This document shows positions 42,616 to 52,285 of a stretch of 64,000 nt of DNA, in pieces (within the stretch, counting starts at the first letter, position 1; each line of letters opens with the position of its first letter). The position numbers and the translations under genes are program-made. The notes under the pieces are model-generated. The model was not told the DNA's origin. It saw only the letters and a list, made by a program, of their open reading frames with translations, and did no database searches. Source of the stretch: Bacillaceae bacterium (GTDB lineage: Bacteria > Bacillota > Bacilli > Bacillales > Alkalibacillaceae); NCBI GenBank assembly GCA_017656265.1, contig JACDOD010000004.1, forward strand, positions 186,001 through 250,000. Direction: 5' to 3'.

Positions 42616-43050
42616 ATGATTGATTTTGAAAATGAGATTAATGTAAATCAGGAGTTTGAACATGTTTTTGATTACCTGGCAAATCCAGAAAATCTCTCTG
42701 TATGGAATTATGCTGTCGATAAAGTTACACTTCAAAGCGGCTACAGAGCGCAAGAAGGAAGCAAGTATACAGTATTAAGAAATATGCTGGGCCAAGTGGT
42801 AGATGAATTAATTGAATTAAAACAAGTAAGCCACAACAAAATTTTTTTACAATCCATTGAGGGTCCTTTTGAATATAGAATAGAATATGAACTTCAAAAA
42901 CTTAAAGAAAATCAGACACGTATTAGAAACAAAATGATCCTTAAGCCAGCAGGATTTTTCAGGTTTTTTGGACATCTTGCTAAAAACCAAATAAAAAATG
43001 AGGTATCCAACAATTTATCTGTATTAAAAAAAGTATTAGAATATAGGTAA
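42616..43050 (+). CDS. SRPBCC family protein
   Basis: A 144-residue START-like protein: VNQEFEHVFDYLANPENLSVWN opens the hydrophobic-pocket fold of the polyketide cyclase/SRPBCC superfamily, which binds or converts lipophilic ligands. A basic end follows. It begins 49 bases after the lactonase-like gene with TAAGGAG upstream, so may share its MarR-controlled promoter. Ligand unknown. Confidence 0.82.
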   Translation: MIDFENEINVNQEFEHVFDYLANPENLSVWNYAVDKVTLQSGYRAQEGSKYTVLRNMLGQVVDELIELKQVSHNKIFLQSIEGPFEYRIEYELQKLKENQTRIRNKMILKPAGFFRFFGHLAKNQIKNEVSNNLSVLKKVLEYR

Positions 43051-43076
43051 ACATTCACATATAAGGAGAAGGTTGT

Positions 43077-43514
43077 ATGTACATCGTTAATGTAGAGGGT
43101 GCTATATTCCATGGAGATAAATGGCTGATCATAGAGAGAAGCTTAAAGGAAGAACATGCTGGAGGAACATTATCATTTGTTGGCGGAAAAGTCGAAGAAA
43201 ATGAACCTTCTTCTGAAATACTTGAGCGAACGGTTCAACGGGAAATAGGTGAAGAGGTTGGTATTGAAATAAAGGATCAGATGAAATACGTTTGCAGCAG
43301 TTCTTTCATATCGGATGATGGCTGTCGGGTGCTGAATATTGTGTTTTTGTGTGAATACAGGAGTGGAACGCCTTATAGCAAAAGTACCGATGAGGTTGAA
43401 AACGTATATTGGATGTCAACGGAAGAAATTTTAGATCACCCAAATTCTCCAATATGGTTAAAAGAATACCTGGTAAAAGCCAATAAGCTAAGAGAAGAAC
43501 ATTATTCAACTTAA
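43077..43514 (+). CDS. Nudix hydrolase
   Basis: A 145-residue Nudix protein with a complete box (GGKVEENEPSSEILE, then TVQREIGEEVGIE), hydrolysing an unidentified nucleoside diphosphate derivative. AAGGAGAAGG precedes the ATG, 26 bases after the SRPBCC stop, so it probably belongs to the same transcript. Confidence 0.9.
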   Translation: MYIVNVEGAIFHGDKWLIIERSLKEEHAGGTLSFVGGKVEENEPSSEILERTVQREIGEEVGIEIKDQMKYVCSSSFISDDGCRVLNIVFLCEYRSGTPYSKSTDEVENVYWMSTEEILDHPNSPIWLKEYLVKANKLREEHYST

Positions 43515-43548
43515 TGCAGAATTACTCTGTAAAGAAAGGTTGCGAATC

Positions 43549-44109
43549 ATGAAGCAGGACATGAACAAAGTAATAAAATGGGAAAACCTGGAGAATGGTG
43601 GGCAAGAACAGTTAACTATAACCCAAACCAATGATGAAATATTGTTTTCAAGTTCACTCGAATATATCGAAAACCATACATTATTTCATATTAGATATGA
43701 AGTTAAAACGGACTTAAACTGGAGAACAAAGGAAATCTATGCAGAAAATGTGACGAATGGAAAGAATGTTTATCTGCACACAAATAATAAAGGTGAATGG
43801 ATGAACAATCACGGGGAAGTCAAGGAACTTCAAGGATGCATTGATATAGATATTTCAGTCACTCCATTCTCAAATTCGTTACCAATCAATCGCTGCAGTT
43901 GGAAAGAAAACACCCCAAAAAACTTTAACATGGTTTATATTTCAGTCCCAGAAATGACTTTTCATAAGGCAGAGCAGTCATATACCCTTATTCATTGTAC
44001 TGACAAGGAGAAAGTATTTAAATACGAAAGCGGTAATTTTGAATCATTCATTTATACAGATGAAAGTGGTATGGTTACGTTATACCCAAATTTATTTAAA
44101 AAAATTTAA
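43549..44109 (+). CDS. Hypothetical protein
   Basis: A 186-residue soluble protein without signal peptide, cysteine pair motifs or membrane segments. The sequence alternates hydrophobic and polar residues in a way expected of beta strands (TLFHIRYEVKTDLNWRTKE, NMVYISVPEMTF). I do not recognise a family. ATG 43549 is 9 bases after AAGAAAGG and 34 bases after the Nudix stop; it looks like the last gene of the lactonase transcript. Confidence 0.7.
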   Translation: MKQDMNKVIKWENLENGGQEQLTITQTNDEILFSSSLEYIENHTLFHIRYEVKTDLNWRTKEIYAENVTNGKNVYLHTNNKGEWMNNHGEVKELQGCIDIDISVTPFSNSLPINRCSWKENTPKNFNMVYISVPEMTFHKAEQSYTLIHCTDKEKVFKYESGNFESFIYTDESGMVTLYPNLFKKI

Positions 44110-44397
44110 ATTCGAATAACATGTATAAAATGATTGACTTTGGAAAATACTTGTTATAAACTTAATCTATGCTATACAGTTTATTTATTAAAGAATATAT
44201 GGGTAAGAATAAGTCAAAGCCGCCGGAAAGGGTTAGTGTTTTGTAATCCATATTTTCTGGTCAGGCTTTTTTTATTGCTGTTATAAATCATGAGCAGTTT
44301 AAAAAAAACTTTTAGTGCCAGACGTTAACAGTGTTCCCTTCACCTTTGATGAATGAACTTATAGTATAGAAAACAACATTTTTTAGGAGGAAGTTTA
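44110..44397 (+). promoter_or_regulatory. Long leader of cold-shock gene, possibly structured
   Basis: About 290 bases without a gene. TTGTTA, 16 bases, TATACA near 44152-44179 may be a promoter, giving a leader over 200 bases. Within it, AAAGCC (about 44218) pairs with GGCTTT (about 44265) around GGGTTA/TAATCC, followed by a T run. Cold-shock mRNAs have long, structured, temperature-responsive leaders, so this fits, but no specific fold is proven. Confidence 0.4.
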
Positions 44398-44598
44398 GTG
44401 AATAACGGAAAAGTAAAATGGTTTAATTCAGAAAAAGGTTATGGATTTATTGAAGTTGAAGGTGGAGACGACGTATTCGTACATTTCTCAGCTATTCAGA
44501 GCGAAGGTTTCAAAACGCTAGAAGAAGGCGAAACTGTTCAATTTGACATTGTTGAAGGTAACCGCGGTCCTCAGGCTGCTAACGTTCAAAAAGGTTAA
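44398..44598 (+). CDS. Cold-shock protein (CspA/CspB family)
   Basis: A 66-residue single cold-shock domain that binds single-stranded RNA and DNA. RNP1 ([10 protein letters not shown]) and RNP2 (DVFVHFSAI) are intact, and length is the family standard. The GTG start follows TAGGAGG. A strong terminator follows, so it is a single transcript with a long leader. A CshA-like helicase gene, often linked to cold adaptation, is next. Confidence 0.97.
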   Translation: MNNGKVKWFNSEKGYGFIEVEGGDDVFVHFSAIQSEGFKTLEEGETVQFDIVEGNRGPQAANVQKG

Positions 44599-44610
44599 TT
44601 AAAAAATTGG

Positions 44611-44646
44611 AAGGTGATGCTTTTGACAATAGGCATCACCTTTTTA
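44611..44646 (+). terminator. Terminator of cold-shock gene
   Basis: AAGGTGATGC/GCATCACCTT stem with a 12-base loop and TTTTTATTT. Confidence 0.9.
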
Positions 44647-44818
44647 TTTACACCTTTTTTAATGGGACATAACATCATTTTAAAAACATATGGTTTTTCC
44701 ATAGTCAATTAAAAGTCATATATCATCCCCTTTTACAGATTAATTCTGGACAAAAATCAATTTTTTAATTTTTTGGGGAATAATGAGAGTAACCATATAT
44801 TTGGGAGGAAAGAGAGAA

Positions 44819-46231
44819 TTGAAATTTACAGATCTAAATCTTAGCCAGGAAGTATTGAAAGCAATATCTTCGATGGGATTTGAGGAGCCAAGTCCGATCC
44901 AGGCTAAAGCAATACCAATTGCGATGAACGAACAGGATATTATCGGTCAGGCACAAACAGGAACAGGGAAAACAACTGCTTTTGGTGTTCCTCTGATTGA
45001 ACGAACAGACATAGAACATGAAGGAATACAGGGGCTTGTACTGGCCCCTACACGAGAACTGGCCATTCAGGTAGCAGAGGAATTAAATCGAATTGGCCAG
45101 GTTAAAGGAGTCCGCACACTGCCGATTTATGGCGGTCAGGATATTACCAGACAGATTAAAGCCTTAAAAAAGAAACCCCAAATTATTGCTGCTACACCTG
45201 GAAGGCTAATGGATCATATGAAGCGCAGAACCATTCGTCTTGACCAAATTAGGATGGTAGTTCTGGATGAAGCAGATGAAATGCTGAATATGGGGTTCAT
45301 TGAAGATATTGAAGCTATTCTTGCGGGAATTACATCCAGTTATCAGATGATGCTCTTTTCTGCAACCATGCCAAAACGGATTCAAAATCTTGCTGAAAAG
45401 TATATGAATGAACCTGAAGTGGTCAAAGTAAAAGCCAAAACCATGACAGTAAAAAATATTGAACAGCATTATATCGAAGTTCCAGAGAAAAGAAAATTTG
45501 ATATTCTTTGCAATCTGCTGGATATCCAATCTCCAGAACGGGCGATTGTCTTTGGAAGAACCAAAAAACGTGTGGATGAACTGGTTGGTGCTTTAATGAA
45601 ACGGGGATATTCTGCTGAGGGGATTCATGGGGATATTTCACAGGCGAAACGAAATCAGGTGATTCGCCGTTTTAAGGATCAATCCATCGAAATTATGGTA
45701 GCAACCGATGTGGCTGCCAGGGGTCTAGATATCAAAGGTGTTTCACATATTTACAATTTTGATATTCCGCAAGACCCGGAAAGTTACGTTCACCGGATCG
45801 GCAGAACAGGAAGAGCCGGGGAAAAGGGACAGGCAACAACATTTGTAACACCAAGAGAAATGAGCCAATTAAAAACTATTGAAGAAGTAACAAAAACGAA
45901 AATTGTTAGACAGCCTGTTCCAACAGTGAGTGATGTTATTGAAGAAAACAAGCAGGCTGCAATTGAAGACATCAAGAAAATTGCTGAAAAAGGGGAATAT
46001 CATGAATATAAGCAGATTGCAGAAAATCTGCTTGAAGATGTCGACTCTGTGACTGCCCTTGCATCAGCATTAAAACTGTTAACAAAGAAACCGGATGTAA
46101 CCCCGGTGAAACTTTCTGAAGTGCCGCCAATTCGCGTGAGAAAGAATAAGCCTCCAAAAAACTATCGCAGGAGTAATACGGGCGGGAAAAAGAGAAGAAA
46201 TAATGGGAAAAACCGGCGTCGTTACGGCTAA
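44819..46231 (+). CDS. cshA: DEAD-box ATP-dependent RNA helicase, CshA-like
   Basis: A 470-residue DEAD-box helicase with the full motif series: Q motif (F preceding GFEEPSPIQ), [33 protein letters not shown], and in the second half [18 protein letters not shown] and HRIGRTGR. A basic tail with [13 protein letters not shown] aids RNA binding. It remodels RNA in decay and cold adaptation. TTG 44819 after GGGAGGAAAG is preferred: the Q-motif region begins right there, whereas ATG 44783 has no ribosome site. Bacillus CshA is similar in size and tail. Confidence 0.94.
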   Translation: MKFTDLNLSQEVLKAISSMGFEEPSPIQAKAIPIAMNEQDIIGQAQTGTGKTTAFGVPLIERTDIEHEGIQGLVLAPTRELAIQVAEELNRIGQVKGVRTLPIYGGQDITRQIKALKKKPQIIAATPGRLMDHMKRRTIRLDQIRMVVLDEADEMLNMGFIEDIEAILAGITSSYQMMLFSATMPKRIQNLAEKYMNEPEVVKVKAKTMTVKNIEQHYIEVPEKRKFDILCNLLDIQSPERAIVFGRTKKRVDELVGALMKRGYSAEGIHGDISQAKRNQVIRRFKDQSIEIMVATDVAARGLDIKGVSHIYNFDIPQDPESYVHRIGRTGRAGEKGQATTFVTPREMSQLKTIEEVTKTKIVRQPVPTVSDVIEENKQAAIEDIKKIAEKGEYHEYKQIAENLLEDVDSVTALASALKLLTKKPDVTPVKLSEVPPIRVRKNKPPKNYRRSNTGGKKRRNNGKNRRRYG

Positions 46232-46439
46232 ACGGTGACCACAACATCCTTTAAATGGATGTAATAGCTCGTGATGTTCCTTCTTGCAAGGATGGCAGAA
46301 GGATTCATGGGCTATTTTTATTTATGCATTGTGATTGCTGTCTATTTTAATGCAAATTCCATATTTGTCCTCTACATTAAAGCCCCTCCTTCATATCTTA
46401 ATTAATGTAACCATGATCATAATTTAAGGGGGTATTTGT

Positions 46440-46562
46440 ATGGGCTTTGGCTACGCTGGATTTGGAGGCGGATATGGCTACGGCTATGGCGGTGGCTTTA
46501 CGCTAATTGTAGTACTGTTTATTCTATTAATTATCGTCGGTGCAACATGGGGATACTTCTAA
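46440..46562 (+). CDS. YjcZ family small sporulation-type protein
   Basis: A 40-residue peptide: a glycine-tyrosine-rich start ([18 protein letters not shown]) and one hydrophobic helix ([18 protein letters not shown]). This is the YjcZ family layout, small membrane peptides common in spore formers and often spore-associated. AAGGGGGT lies 8 bases before ATG 46440. A bidirectional terminator follows. Confidence 0.88.
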   Translation: MGFGYAGFGGGYGYGYGGGFTLIVVLFILLIIVGATWGYF

Positions 46563-46567
46563 TAAAT

Positions 46568-46605
46568 AAATGCTCCTTAAGGGTGAGTTCCCTTAAGGAG
46601 CATTT
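46568..46605. terminator. Bidirectional terminator between YjcZ-like and subtilase genes
   Basis: A 16-bp perfect stem (AAATGCTCCTTAAGGG with CCCTTAAGGAGCATTT), six-base loop, T runs on both strands; it serves the two converging genes. Confidence 0.92.
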
Positions 46606-46610
46606 TTCCT

Positions 46611-48107
46611 TTAGTTCATCAGTGCCTGATAGGCATTGGACAGGCCGTATCCAAAATATTTGTCTTTCCCTGTTTTCCCGATATCTTCTGCCGATTTTTG
46701 CAGTAAGTTTTTCACCTCTTTTGGTGTTGCCTCTTCATGTTCTGCAAATAACAGTGCGGCTACAGCAGACACTTTTGGTGCTGCCATAGATGTACCTACA
46801 TACCAGCTGTAACCAGGGCCTTCATATGTGTAATCAATCACCTGTCCATTTTCATTGTAAGTGTATCCTAAGGTTGGGACAGAGCTTAAATTGAACTCTT
46901 GTTCGAATAAGCGCTGCTCCAGGTACTCATCAAAAGTTCCATTATTTAAATACTCATAGTACATTTCTAAATTACCGCCAGGGGCAGCGACATCAATAAA
47001 CCCTGAACCATAATTGGAATAAACAGCCAGTTCATCATTTGGACCAGTTGCTGAAACGGTTACAACGTTTGGCAGTGATGCAGGCGAATAGAAACCGGCA
47101 CCTACAAACTCATAACCGAGGGGGCCGTATTCTGCATTAGCAAAATCAAGAACTTCCTTTTTATTGGCAGCATTTAAACCATCATTGCCAGCAGAAGTAA
47201 CAATCAGTGTACCATTTTCCTCAGCAAATTTTGCAGCCCGCATGTAAGCCACATAGTCTGCGACATCGTTTCCAAGCTTGATTTTTTCACCAGTCGCAGG
47301 ATCAGTGTACCAGATTTGGCCTTTAATATAAATACCGCCAAGACTCATGTTGATTACATCTGTACCGTCTTTGGCTGCTTCAACAATAGCTTTCATAATC
47401 CAGGCTCCATATGCACCGCCTTCAGCACCAAATACACGGTATGCGCGGAAACCTGTGTCAGGAGCGACACCTAAAATGGCCCCATTTCCGGCGATATTTC
47501 CGGCAACATGGGTGCCGTGACCATTACGGTCTTGTACGTCATTGATATCTCCGGTTTCAGACTGATCTACACCATAGATTCCCCCTGCAGGGACAAAGTT
47601 TTTAGACCCTGGAAGGAGATTTTTTTGCACATCCGGATGATTCAAATCAATTCCGGTATCAATAATTCCTACAACCACATCATGGTTTCCTGTATTTAAG
47701 TCAAAACTTTTGCCGTCTTCTGTCACTCGCTTAATATCCCACTGAAACGCATCGTAAAGAACTGCATCTTCGAGGTTTACATCCTGTGTTTCAAACGGAA
47801 TGTTTTCTACTTCCGGTACTCTTTCCATTAAAGATGGTGTAGCAATTTGAATATCCGAATGATTCAAAGCATCTTTACCAAATTCAGCAGGAGCCTCAAC
47901 TTGAACCACCCCAATTTCTGGGATTTCATATACGATTTCCCCGCCAAGATTCCCAATGATCTTACCGGCATTGTCAGGTAATGTACTTTTCTTGAATACA
48001 ACAGTAAAAGGAATAGTGTCATGATATGATTGGTCAGCAGCATTTACTGGAAGAGCAAAGCTAATGACCAGCATAAAGCTTAAGAGTAATGATGAAAATT
48101 TTTTCAT
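46611..48107 (-). CDS. Subtilisin-like serine protease (S8), secreted
   Basis: A 498-residue secreted protease: signal peptide (1-23, ending PVNAA), an I9-type propeptide with inhibitor fold (about 30-100), then a subtilase domain with Asp150 in GIIDTG, His197 in NGHGTHVAG and Ser440 in GTSMAAP. An insertion of roughly 40 residues (EYLNNGTFDEYLEQR region) before the Ser loop makes it longer than subtilisin E. The mature part is acidic, as in salt-tolerant secreted enzymes. AAAGGAGGG precedes the ATG. It likely degrades outside proteins, supplying peptides. Confidence 0.94.
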   Translation of the reverse strand: MKKFSSLLLSFMLVISFALPVNAADQSYHDTIPFTVVFKKSTLPDNAGKIIGNLGGEIVYEIPEIGVVQVEAPAEFGKDALNHSDIQIATPSLMERVPEVENIPFETQDVNLEDAVLYDAFQWDIKRVTEDGKSFDLNTGNHDVVVGIIDTGIDLNHPDVQKNLLPGSKNFVPAGGIYGVDQSETGDINDVQDRNGHGTHVAGNIAGNGAILGVAPDTGFRAYRVFGAEGGAYGAWIMKAIVEAAKDGTDVINMSLGGIYIKGQIWYTDPATGEKIKLGNDVADYVAYMRAAKFAEENGTLIVTSAGNDGLNAANKKEVLDFANAEYGPLGYEFVGAGFYSPASLPNVVTVSATGPNDELAVYSNYGSGFIDVAAPGGNLEMYYEYLNNGTFDEYLEQRLFEQEFNLSSVPTLGYTYNENGQVIDYTYEGPGYSWYVGTSMAAPKVSAVAALLFAEHEEATPKEVKNLLQKSAEDIGKTGKDKYFGYGLSNAYQALMN

Positions 48108-48357
48108 AAAATTCCCTCCTTTGGATTATGACGCTATACTTAATAATTCCATTTTTTTGAGTCAAATCCTTGAGGGAAAAAAGTAACGTTTTTTCGAGGA
48201 CGTTCAACAAAATTCCTCTATCTCCTGTTTTTTTGTGAGGAAAAAGTCATATTCTTCATCATGACTTATTTCTTACTATGTTAATTAAACTTCTTAGACG
48301 GAAAATTCATCAGAATAATCGTTTATGGGCAGTGAAAAATAAAGAAGGGGTGATGGT

Positions 48358-48477
48358 GTGAAACGAGATAAGGAAAAAGAGTATCTGATGAAAAATGAGG
48401 ATGAACCTTCTGTTGCACCTGGTATAGATGATGATGAAGAATTAAATCAAAATGCCAGTAAAGAAGATATCAAGTAG
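48358..48477 (+). CDS. Small acidic protein (39 aa)
   Basis: GTG 48358 with AGAAGGGGTGA upstream opens a 39-codon frame. The peptide is very acidic in the second half (PGIDDDEELNQ, SKEDIK) and hydrophilic throughout. I do not recognise a family; similar short acidic peptides occur in spore formers. The ribosome site and clean frame support it, length does not. Confidence 0.5.
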   Translation: MKRDKEKEYLMKNEDEPSVAPGIDDDEELNQNASKEDIK

Positions 48478-48629
48478 GGGAATTACACAAGGGTCGTTCA
48501 CCTTTCCTATGATGAAGTTGGACCGAGCGGAGAAGACAGATAAAAATTTTATATATGCATGTGCCTATCCATAAAGGGATAGGTTTATGAGCTGATTTTT
48601 ATGGAAAATGGATAAGGAATCTTCTCTTA

Positions 48630-48659
48630 AAAAAATCCGGGAGTACCCCGGATTTTTTT
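48630..48659. terminator. Bidirectional terminator
   Basis: AAAAAATCCGGG/CCCGGATTTTTT-type stem with T runs on both strands, between the small acidic gene and the converging dehydrogenase gene. Confidence 0.9.
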
Positions 48660-48679
48660 ACTCCATCTTTTTTGCCAAA

Positions 48680-49636
48680 TTAATACCCTCGCTCCACATC
48701 AACTAAATTGATCGGCGGCTGTTTTCCTTTTATGTATGCTTTTAGGTTTGGAAGGAAAATATCATAAACCATCCGGTCATTATAATGTTCCGTTGAGCCG
48801 GCAGTGTGGGGAGTGATGATTACGTTTTCCATTTCCCACAGGGGATGATCTTCCGGTAAGGGCTCGTTATCAAAAACATCAAGGCCAGCTCCGGCAATTT
48901 CACCTGATTGAAGTGCATGAATAAGTGCCTTTTCATCTACCGTTCTCCCTCTGCTGATGTTAATGAAAAAGGCACTTGATTTCATCACTTGAAAATGTTC
49001 CTCTTTTAACATATATTCGGTTTCCTTTGTTAAAGGGGCAGTCATGACAACATAATCACATTTCTCCAGCATCTCATGCAATCGGTCTGGTGTAAACATT
49101 TCGTCTACATGTTCAAAAGGTTTTCCAGTTCTTCTCAGTCCTAACACATGCATTCCAAACGCTTTGGCTATTTTAGCTGTTTCTTGACCAATGGCTCCAA
49201 CACCAATGATTCCTATCGTTTTGGTATGAATTTCCAGCCTCATATGTTCATGGTGCCATTTTTTTTGCAGCTGGTTACGTATATACGTATGAATTTTCCG
49301 AGTCCATGCCAGCATCAGTCCAATTATTGTTTCAGAAATAGGGTAGGCATGGACACCACTGGCATTAGTTACCCAGATGTTTTTATTCTTAATGGATTCC
49401 AGGGGCAAAGCATTGATTCCGGCAGCCCAATTTTGGATCCATTTCAAGTTTTGATTTTCATCAATGAATGTTCGAATATCTTGTTTTGGCCAACCGGCAA
49501 TAATTTCTGCATCTTTTAGGTGGGACAGCCATTGTTCAGGTTCTTTTCCGTATACGATTTCCCAATTTGGAGCGGCATCTTTAATACTCTGAACATGTTT
49601 TTCCGTTACATTTTTTGTGATCACCAGCTTTTTCAA
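48680..49636 (-). CDS. D-2-hydroxyacid dehydrogenase
   Basis: A 318-residue NAD(P)-dependent dehydrogenase of the D-isomer 2-hydroxyacid family. The nucleotide site is GVGAIGQETAKIAKAFG, the catalytic arginine is in NISRGRTVDE, the glutamate in FDNEPLP and the histidine in TPHTAGSTE. The N-terminal catalytic half is shorter than in phosphoglycerate dehydrogenase and no ACT domain is present, so it is a glyoxylate/hydroxypyruvate reductase-like or related member. The TTG start follows AAGGAGG by 7 bases. Single gene. Confidence 0.93.
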   Translation of the reverse strand: MKKLVITKNVTEKHVQSIKDAAPNWEIVYGKEPEQWLSHLKDAEIIAGWPKQDIRTFIDENQNLKWIQNWAAGINALPLESIKNKNIWVTNASGVHAYPISETIIGLMLAWTRKIHTYIRNQLQKKWHHEHMRLEIHTKTIGIIGVGAIGQETAKIAKAFGMHVLGLRRTGKPFEHVDEMFTPDRLHEMLEKCDYVVMTAPLTKETEYMLKEEHFQVMKSSAFFINISRGRTVDEKALIHALQSGEIAGAGLDVFDNEPLPEDHPLWEMENVIITPHTAGSTEHYNDRMVYDIFLPNLKAYIKGKQPPINLVDVERGY

Positions 49637-49767
49637 TCAAATACCTCCTTAGAACTTTATATTTGCTGACGTTTGCCCGTAATTGACAATGTCTATCACG
49701 TCTGATTTTGAGGATTCATAAGAATATATTATACGCGAGTGACTAATTGGATTAGGGTGGGGGATAT

Positions 49768-50451
49768 ATGGAAACGAATAGACGCAATATCAGTGATCAG
49801 GACCCGTATTATTCTGACTTAAAGCATATGGTTGTGTATCTGCGTTCAGAATTAAATCGATATAAGCAAACACTTCGCAGAGTACATGAAAATATTCGCT
49901 ATCGTCAATTGGATTCCCTTCTTGAAGAAAATGAAAACCTTCTATTAAAAGTTGAGGATTTAAATAAACGGTTAAAAAATGCCAAATATCGATTAAATTC
50001 TGAGCCGGCTAATAAAAACAATACACCTGTCAGGGTAACCATGGATGATTCACACTTTATTGCCCGACTAAACAAAAAAGAGGAGGAGAAGGAACAGCTT
50101 AAAGGAGAAATGCGGGTGATGGAGGAGAAAATGGATGAATTGAATGAAAAGTTAAAGCAATCTGAAGCAAAAATCAAAGGATATCAGAATTTGGAATCAA
50201 GGTTAACGAAACAAATCATTGATTTAAAAGATGAACAGGATGCTCTAGAAAAACAATTTGAAGAAAAGAAGAAGGAATATGAGGAAGAATTAAGGTCTTA
50301 CAAACAGGGGAACGAAAAATTGTATGCCAGATTATATGAAATGGAATCCAGACTGGAGGAAGCTAAGCGGGAGCTACATCAAAAAAGTGAACAGAACGAT
50401 GAAGAAGAATCGTCCTCATCTTCTTTAAGTAATAATTTACCGGAAAATTGA
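49768..50451 (+). CDS. Coiled-coil protein of unknown function
   Basis: A 227-residue, highly charged protein, almost entirely heptad-like from residue 20 to 210 (LLEENENLLLKVEDLNKRL; KMDELNEKLKQSEAK; EMESRLEEAKRELHQK) with a break at about 75-90 and a serine-rich acidic end. No signal peptide or membrane part. It probably forms a long dimeric rod; no family is recognised. ATG 49768 follows GGGTGGGGG. Single gene ending at a GC-rich hairpin (50483-50502). Confidence 0.8.
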   Translation: METNRRNISDQDPYYSDLKHMVVYLRSELNRYKQTLRRVHENIRYRQLDSLLEENENLLLKVEDLNKRLKNAKYRLNSEPANKNNTPVRVTMDDSHFIARLNKKEEEKEQLKGEMRVMEEKMDELNEKLKQSEAKIKGYQNLESRLTKQIIDLKDEQDALEKQFEEKKKEYEEELRSYKQGNEKLYARLYEMESRLEEAKRELHQKSEQNDEEESSSSSLSNNLPEN

Positions 50452-50482
50452 GTCAGCTGATTAGAAAAGTGAATAATGACAT

Positions 50483-50502
50483 GCCCCGGATAAAACCGGG
50501 GC
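50483..50502 (+). terminator. Hairpin after coiled-coil gene
   Basis: GCCCCGG/CCGGGGC with a six-base loop, 31 bases after the stop. No T run follows, so its terminator role is uncertain. Confidence 0.45.
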
Positions 50503-50612
50503 AGACAGGTTAAACATCTACATTAAAATAACGGGCTGCAGGATAAGTCCAATCACTTCCATTACATATACAATATGAATCTTCTTTTAGTGCGGATTTT
50601 CTAAATGAAAGA

Positions 50613-50635
50613 GGAACCTAATTTTTTTAGGCTCC
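50613..50635 (-). terminator. Hairpin at end of GGDEF gene
   Basis: On the minus strand GGAGCCTAA/TTAGGTTCC with one mismatch overlaps the stop codon of the MASE3-GGDEF gene and is followed by TCTTT. Weak. Confidence 0.4.
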
Positions 50636-52021
50636 CCTTTCATTTCCTATAGAAAATCGCACACAATTCCTACAATCATGTTTTGCTTGATATAAGGCCT
50701 GATCAGCCATATTGATCAATTCGTTTGGCTCCTGCTCCTGATCAGGAATGATGGTACTGACCCCAACACTGATGGTGACAAATTGGCTGATATCAGAAGA
50801 AGCATGGGGAATCTTAAGGGATTCTACATTTTTTCGAAACAATTCTCCAACATTTCTTGCTCCTTCGACGTCTGTTTCCGGAAGAATGATGCCGAACTCT
50901 TCTCCTCCATAGCGGGCGACCAGATCAAAAGCTCTATTGACACTTTGATGTAACGACTCTGCTACTTTTTGCAGACACTCATCCCCCGCCAGATGTCCGT
51001 AGGTATCATTAAACTTTTTGAAAAAATCAATGTCGACCATGATCAGAGAAAGAGGTGTATGATTGCGAGCTGCATTCTGCCACTGTTTTCTAAAATGTTC
51101 ATCAAAATATCGGCGGTTTGGGATTTTCGTCAGACCATCTAAATTGGTAAGTTGCTGCAGACGTTCGTTCATGTCATGCAGTTTTTTCTGAGTTCGCTGC
51201 ACTTTTAAAAAAGGTTCTTCAATGGTGGCCACATGAATGCCCTTTAATAAATAGTAATAGCCAAGAACTTTATATAAATGACCGAAAAAGTGAATAAAGT
51301 CAAAAGGACTGATGTATAACGTAAACGTTAATTCACTGAAAATAAGAAACACCATTGCAAGCAGCAAGTGCAACATTGCAGGTTCCTGGTTAATACGATA
51401 CTTCCTGGCTAAAACCATAATTGTTACGAGATGAATAAATGAAATAAGGTATTCCAATCCATTTTTTAAGGCGGTGGTTCCCTCTCCTTCTACTGCAAGT
51501 ACTGGTAAGAAGTCACTATAAAAAATAACTGCACTGATGATGGTTACGTATGCCAGCGGCAATATAAAAGCTGTGTTGCGCTTAATTTTAGCTTCAGATT
51601 GGTCAGTTATAAAATAAAAAATCAATAATAATCCTATTGCACCCGTAATTCTCGCCATAATCCAGAACCAGACTGTATGCTCCAGAGAACTTTCTGTAAT
51701 AAAAAAAGGCATCTCCGGGAATGTAAGAGCGTGCATGAGATCCAGTGACCCAACTGCAAAGAAAGTGATGGATAAATATAATCTCTGCACAGAGGAAGAA
51801 TAGTGGTGACTAAACCAGCTGGTAAAGGCGATAGAGTAGGAGACGGCTATGCTGAAGAATTCCATAATCATATGAATGGCCAGGTAATTCTCTGTTGTGT
51901 AGGAGTTAAGCTGATCATTAAAAATTGAAATAAACAGAAAAATGACTGTAATCGCAAGGATAGCAAAAAATGTTTTTTTCTCGTGAAGGGGAAATTTCCC
52001 TTGTATTGTCGATCTTCCCAT
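50627..52021 (-). CDS. MASE3-GGDEF diguanylate cyclase
   Basis: A 464-residue membrane cyclase. The first 260 residues carry about seven helices with features of the MASE3 sensor (YLAIHMIMEFFSIAVSYSIAFT, LDLMHALTFPEMPFF). A GGDEF domain follows, with LDGLTKIPNRRYFDEHF, the active-site variant GGEEF and the inhibitory RAFD five residues upstream. It should make cyclic-di-GMP in response to an unknown membrane signal. ATG 52021 follows AAAGGAAG; the ATG at 52045 has no ribosome site. A second potential source of ligand for the riboswitch at 28951. Confidence 0.93.
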   Translation of the reverse strand: MGRSTIQGKFPLHEKKTFFAILAITVIFLFISIFNDQLNSYTTENYLAIHMIMEFFSIAVSYSIAFTSWFSHHYSSSVQRLYLSITFFAVGSLDLMHALTFPEMPFFITESSLEHTVWFWIMARITGAIGLLLIFYFITDQSEAKIKRNTAFILPLAYVTIISAVIFYSDFLPVLAVEGEGTTALKNGLEYLISFIHLVTIMVLARKYRINQEPAMLHLLLAMVFLIFSELTFTLYISPFDFIHFFGHLYKVLGYYYLLKGIHVATIEEPFLKVQRTQKKLHDMNERLQQLTNLDGLTKIPNRRYFDEHFRKQWQNAARNHTPLSLIMVDIDFFKKFNDTYGHLAGDECLQKVAESLHQSVNRAFDLVARYGGEEFGIILPETDVEGARNVGELFRKNVESLKIPHASSDISQFVTISVGVSTIIPDQEQEPNELINMADQALYQAKHDCRNCVRFSIGNERGA

Positions 52022-52285
52022 GTATTTATTTCTTCCTTTCAGCATTTTCAGACCTAATACAAATTCCCTAGTTGATTTATTGTAAACATATTTTTCGAGC
52101 TATTTCTACAACAATTCGCAAATTAACACTATGATCATAATAAAAAATATAATTCAATGGACAAATGCTGGAAAACCAGGATACTTTACCCTATTAACAG
52201 ATGAAGATTTCATGTTATTTCCTGTTTATTATTTTGGAAAAAGAACAACATAAAACTAAATTTTGATAAAGGAGGTAAAACAGTT

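Noticed and set aside
46436-46789. 117-codon plus-strand frame after the helicase
   Set aside because: It is out of frame with the YjcZ-like peptide, which has the ribosome site, and it then overlaps the subtilase gene antisense.
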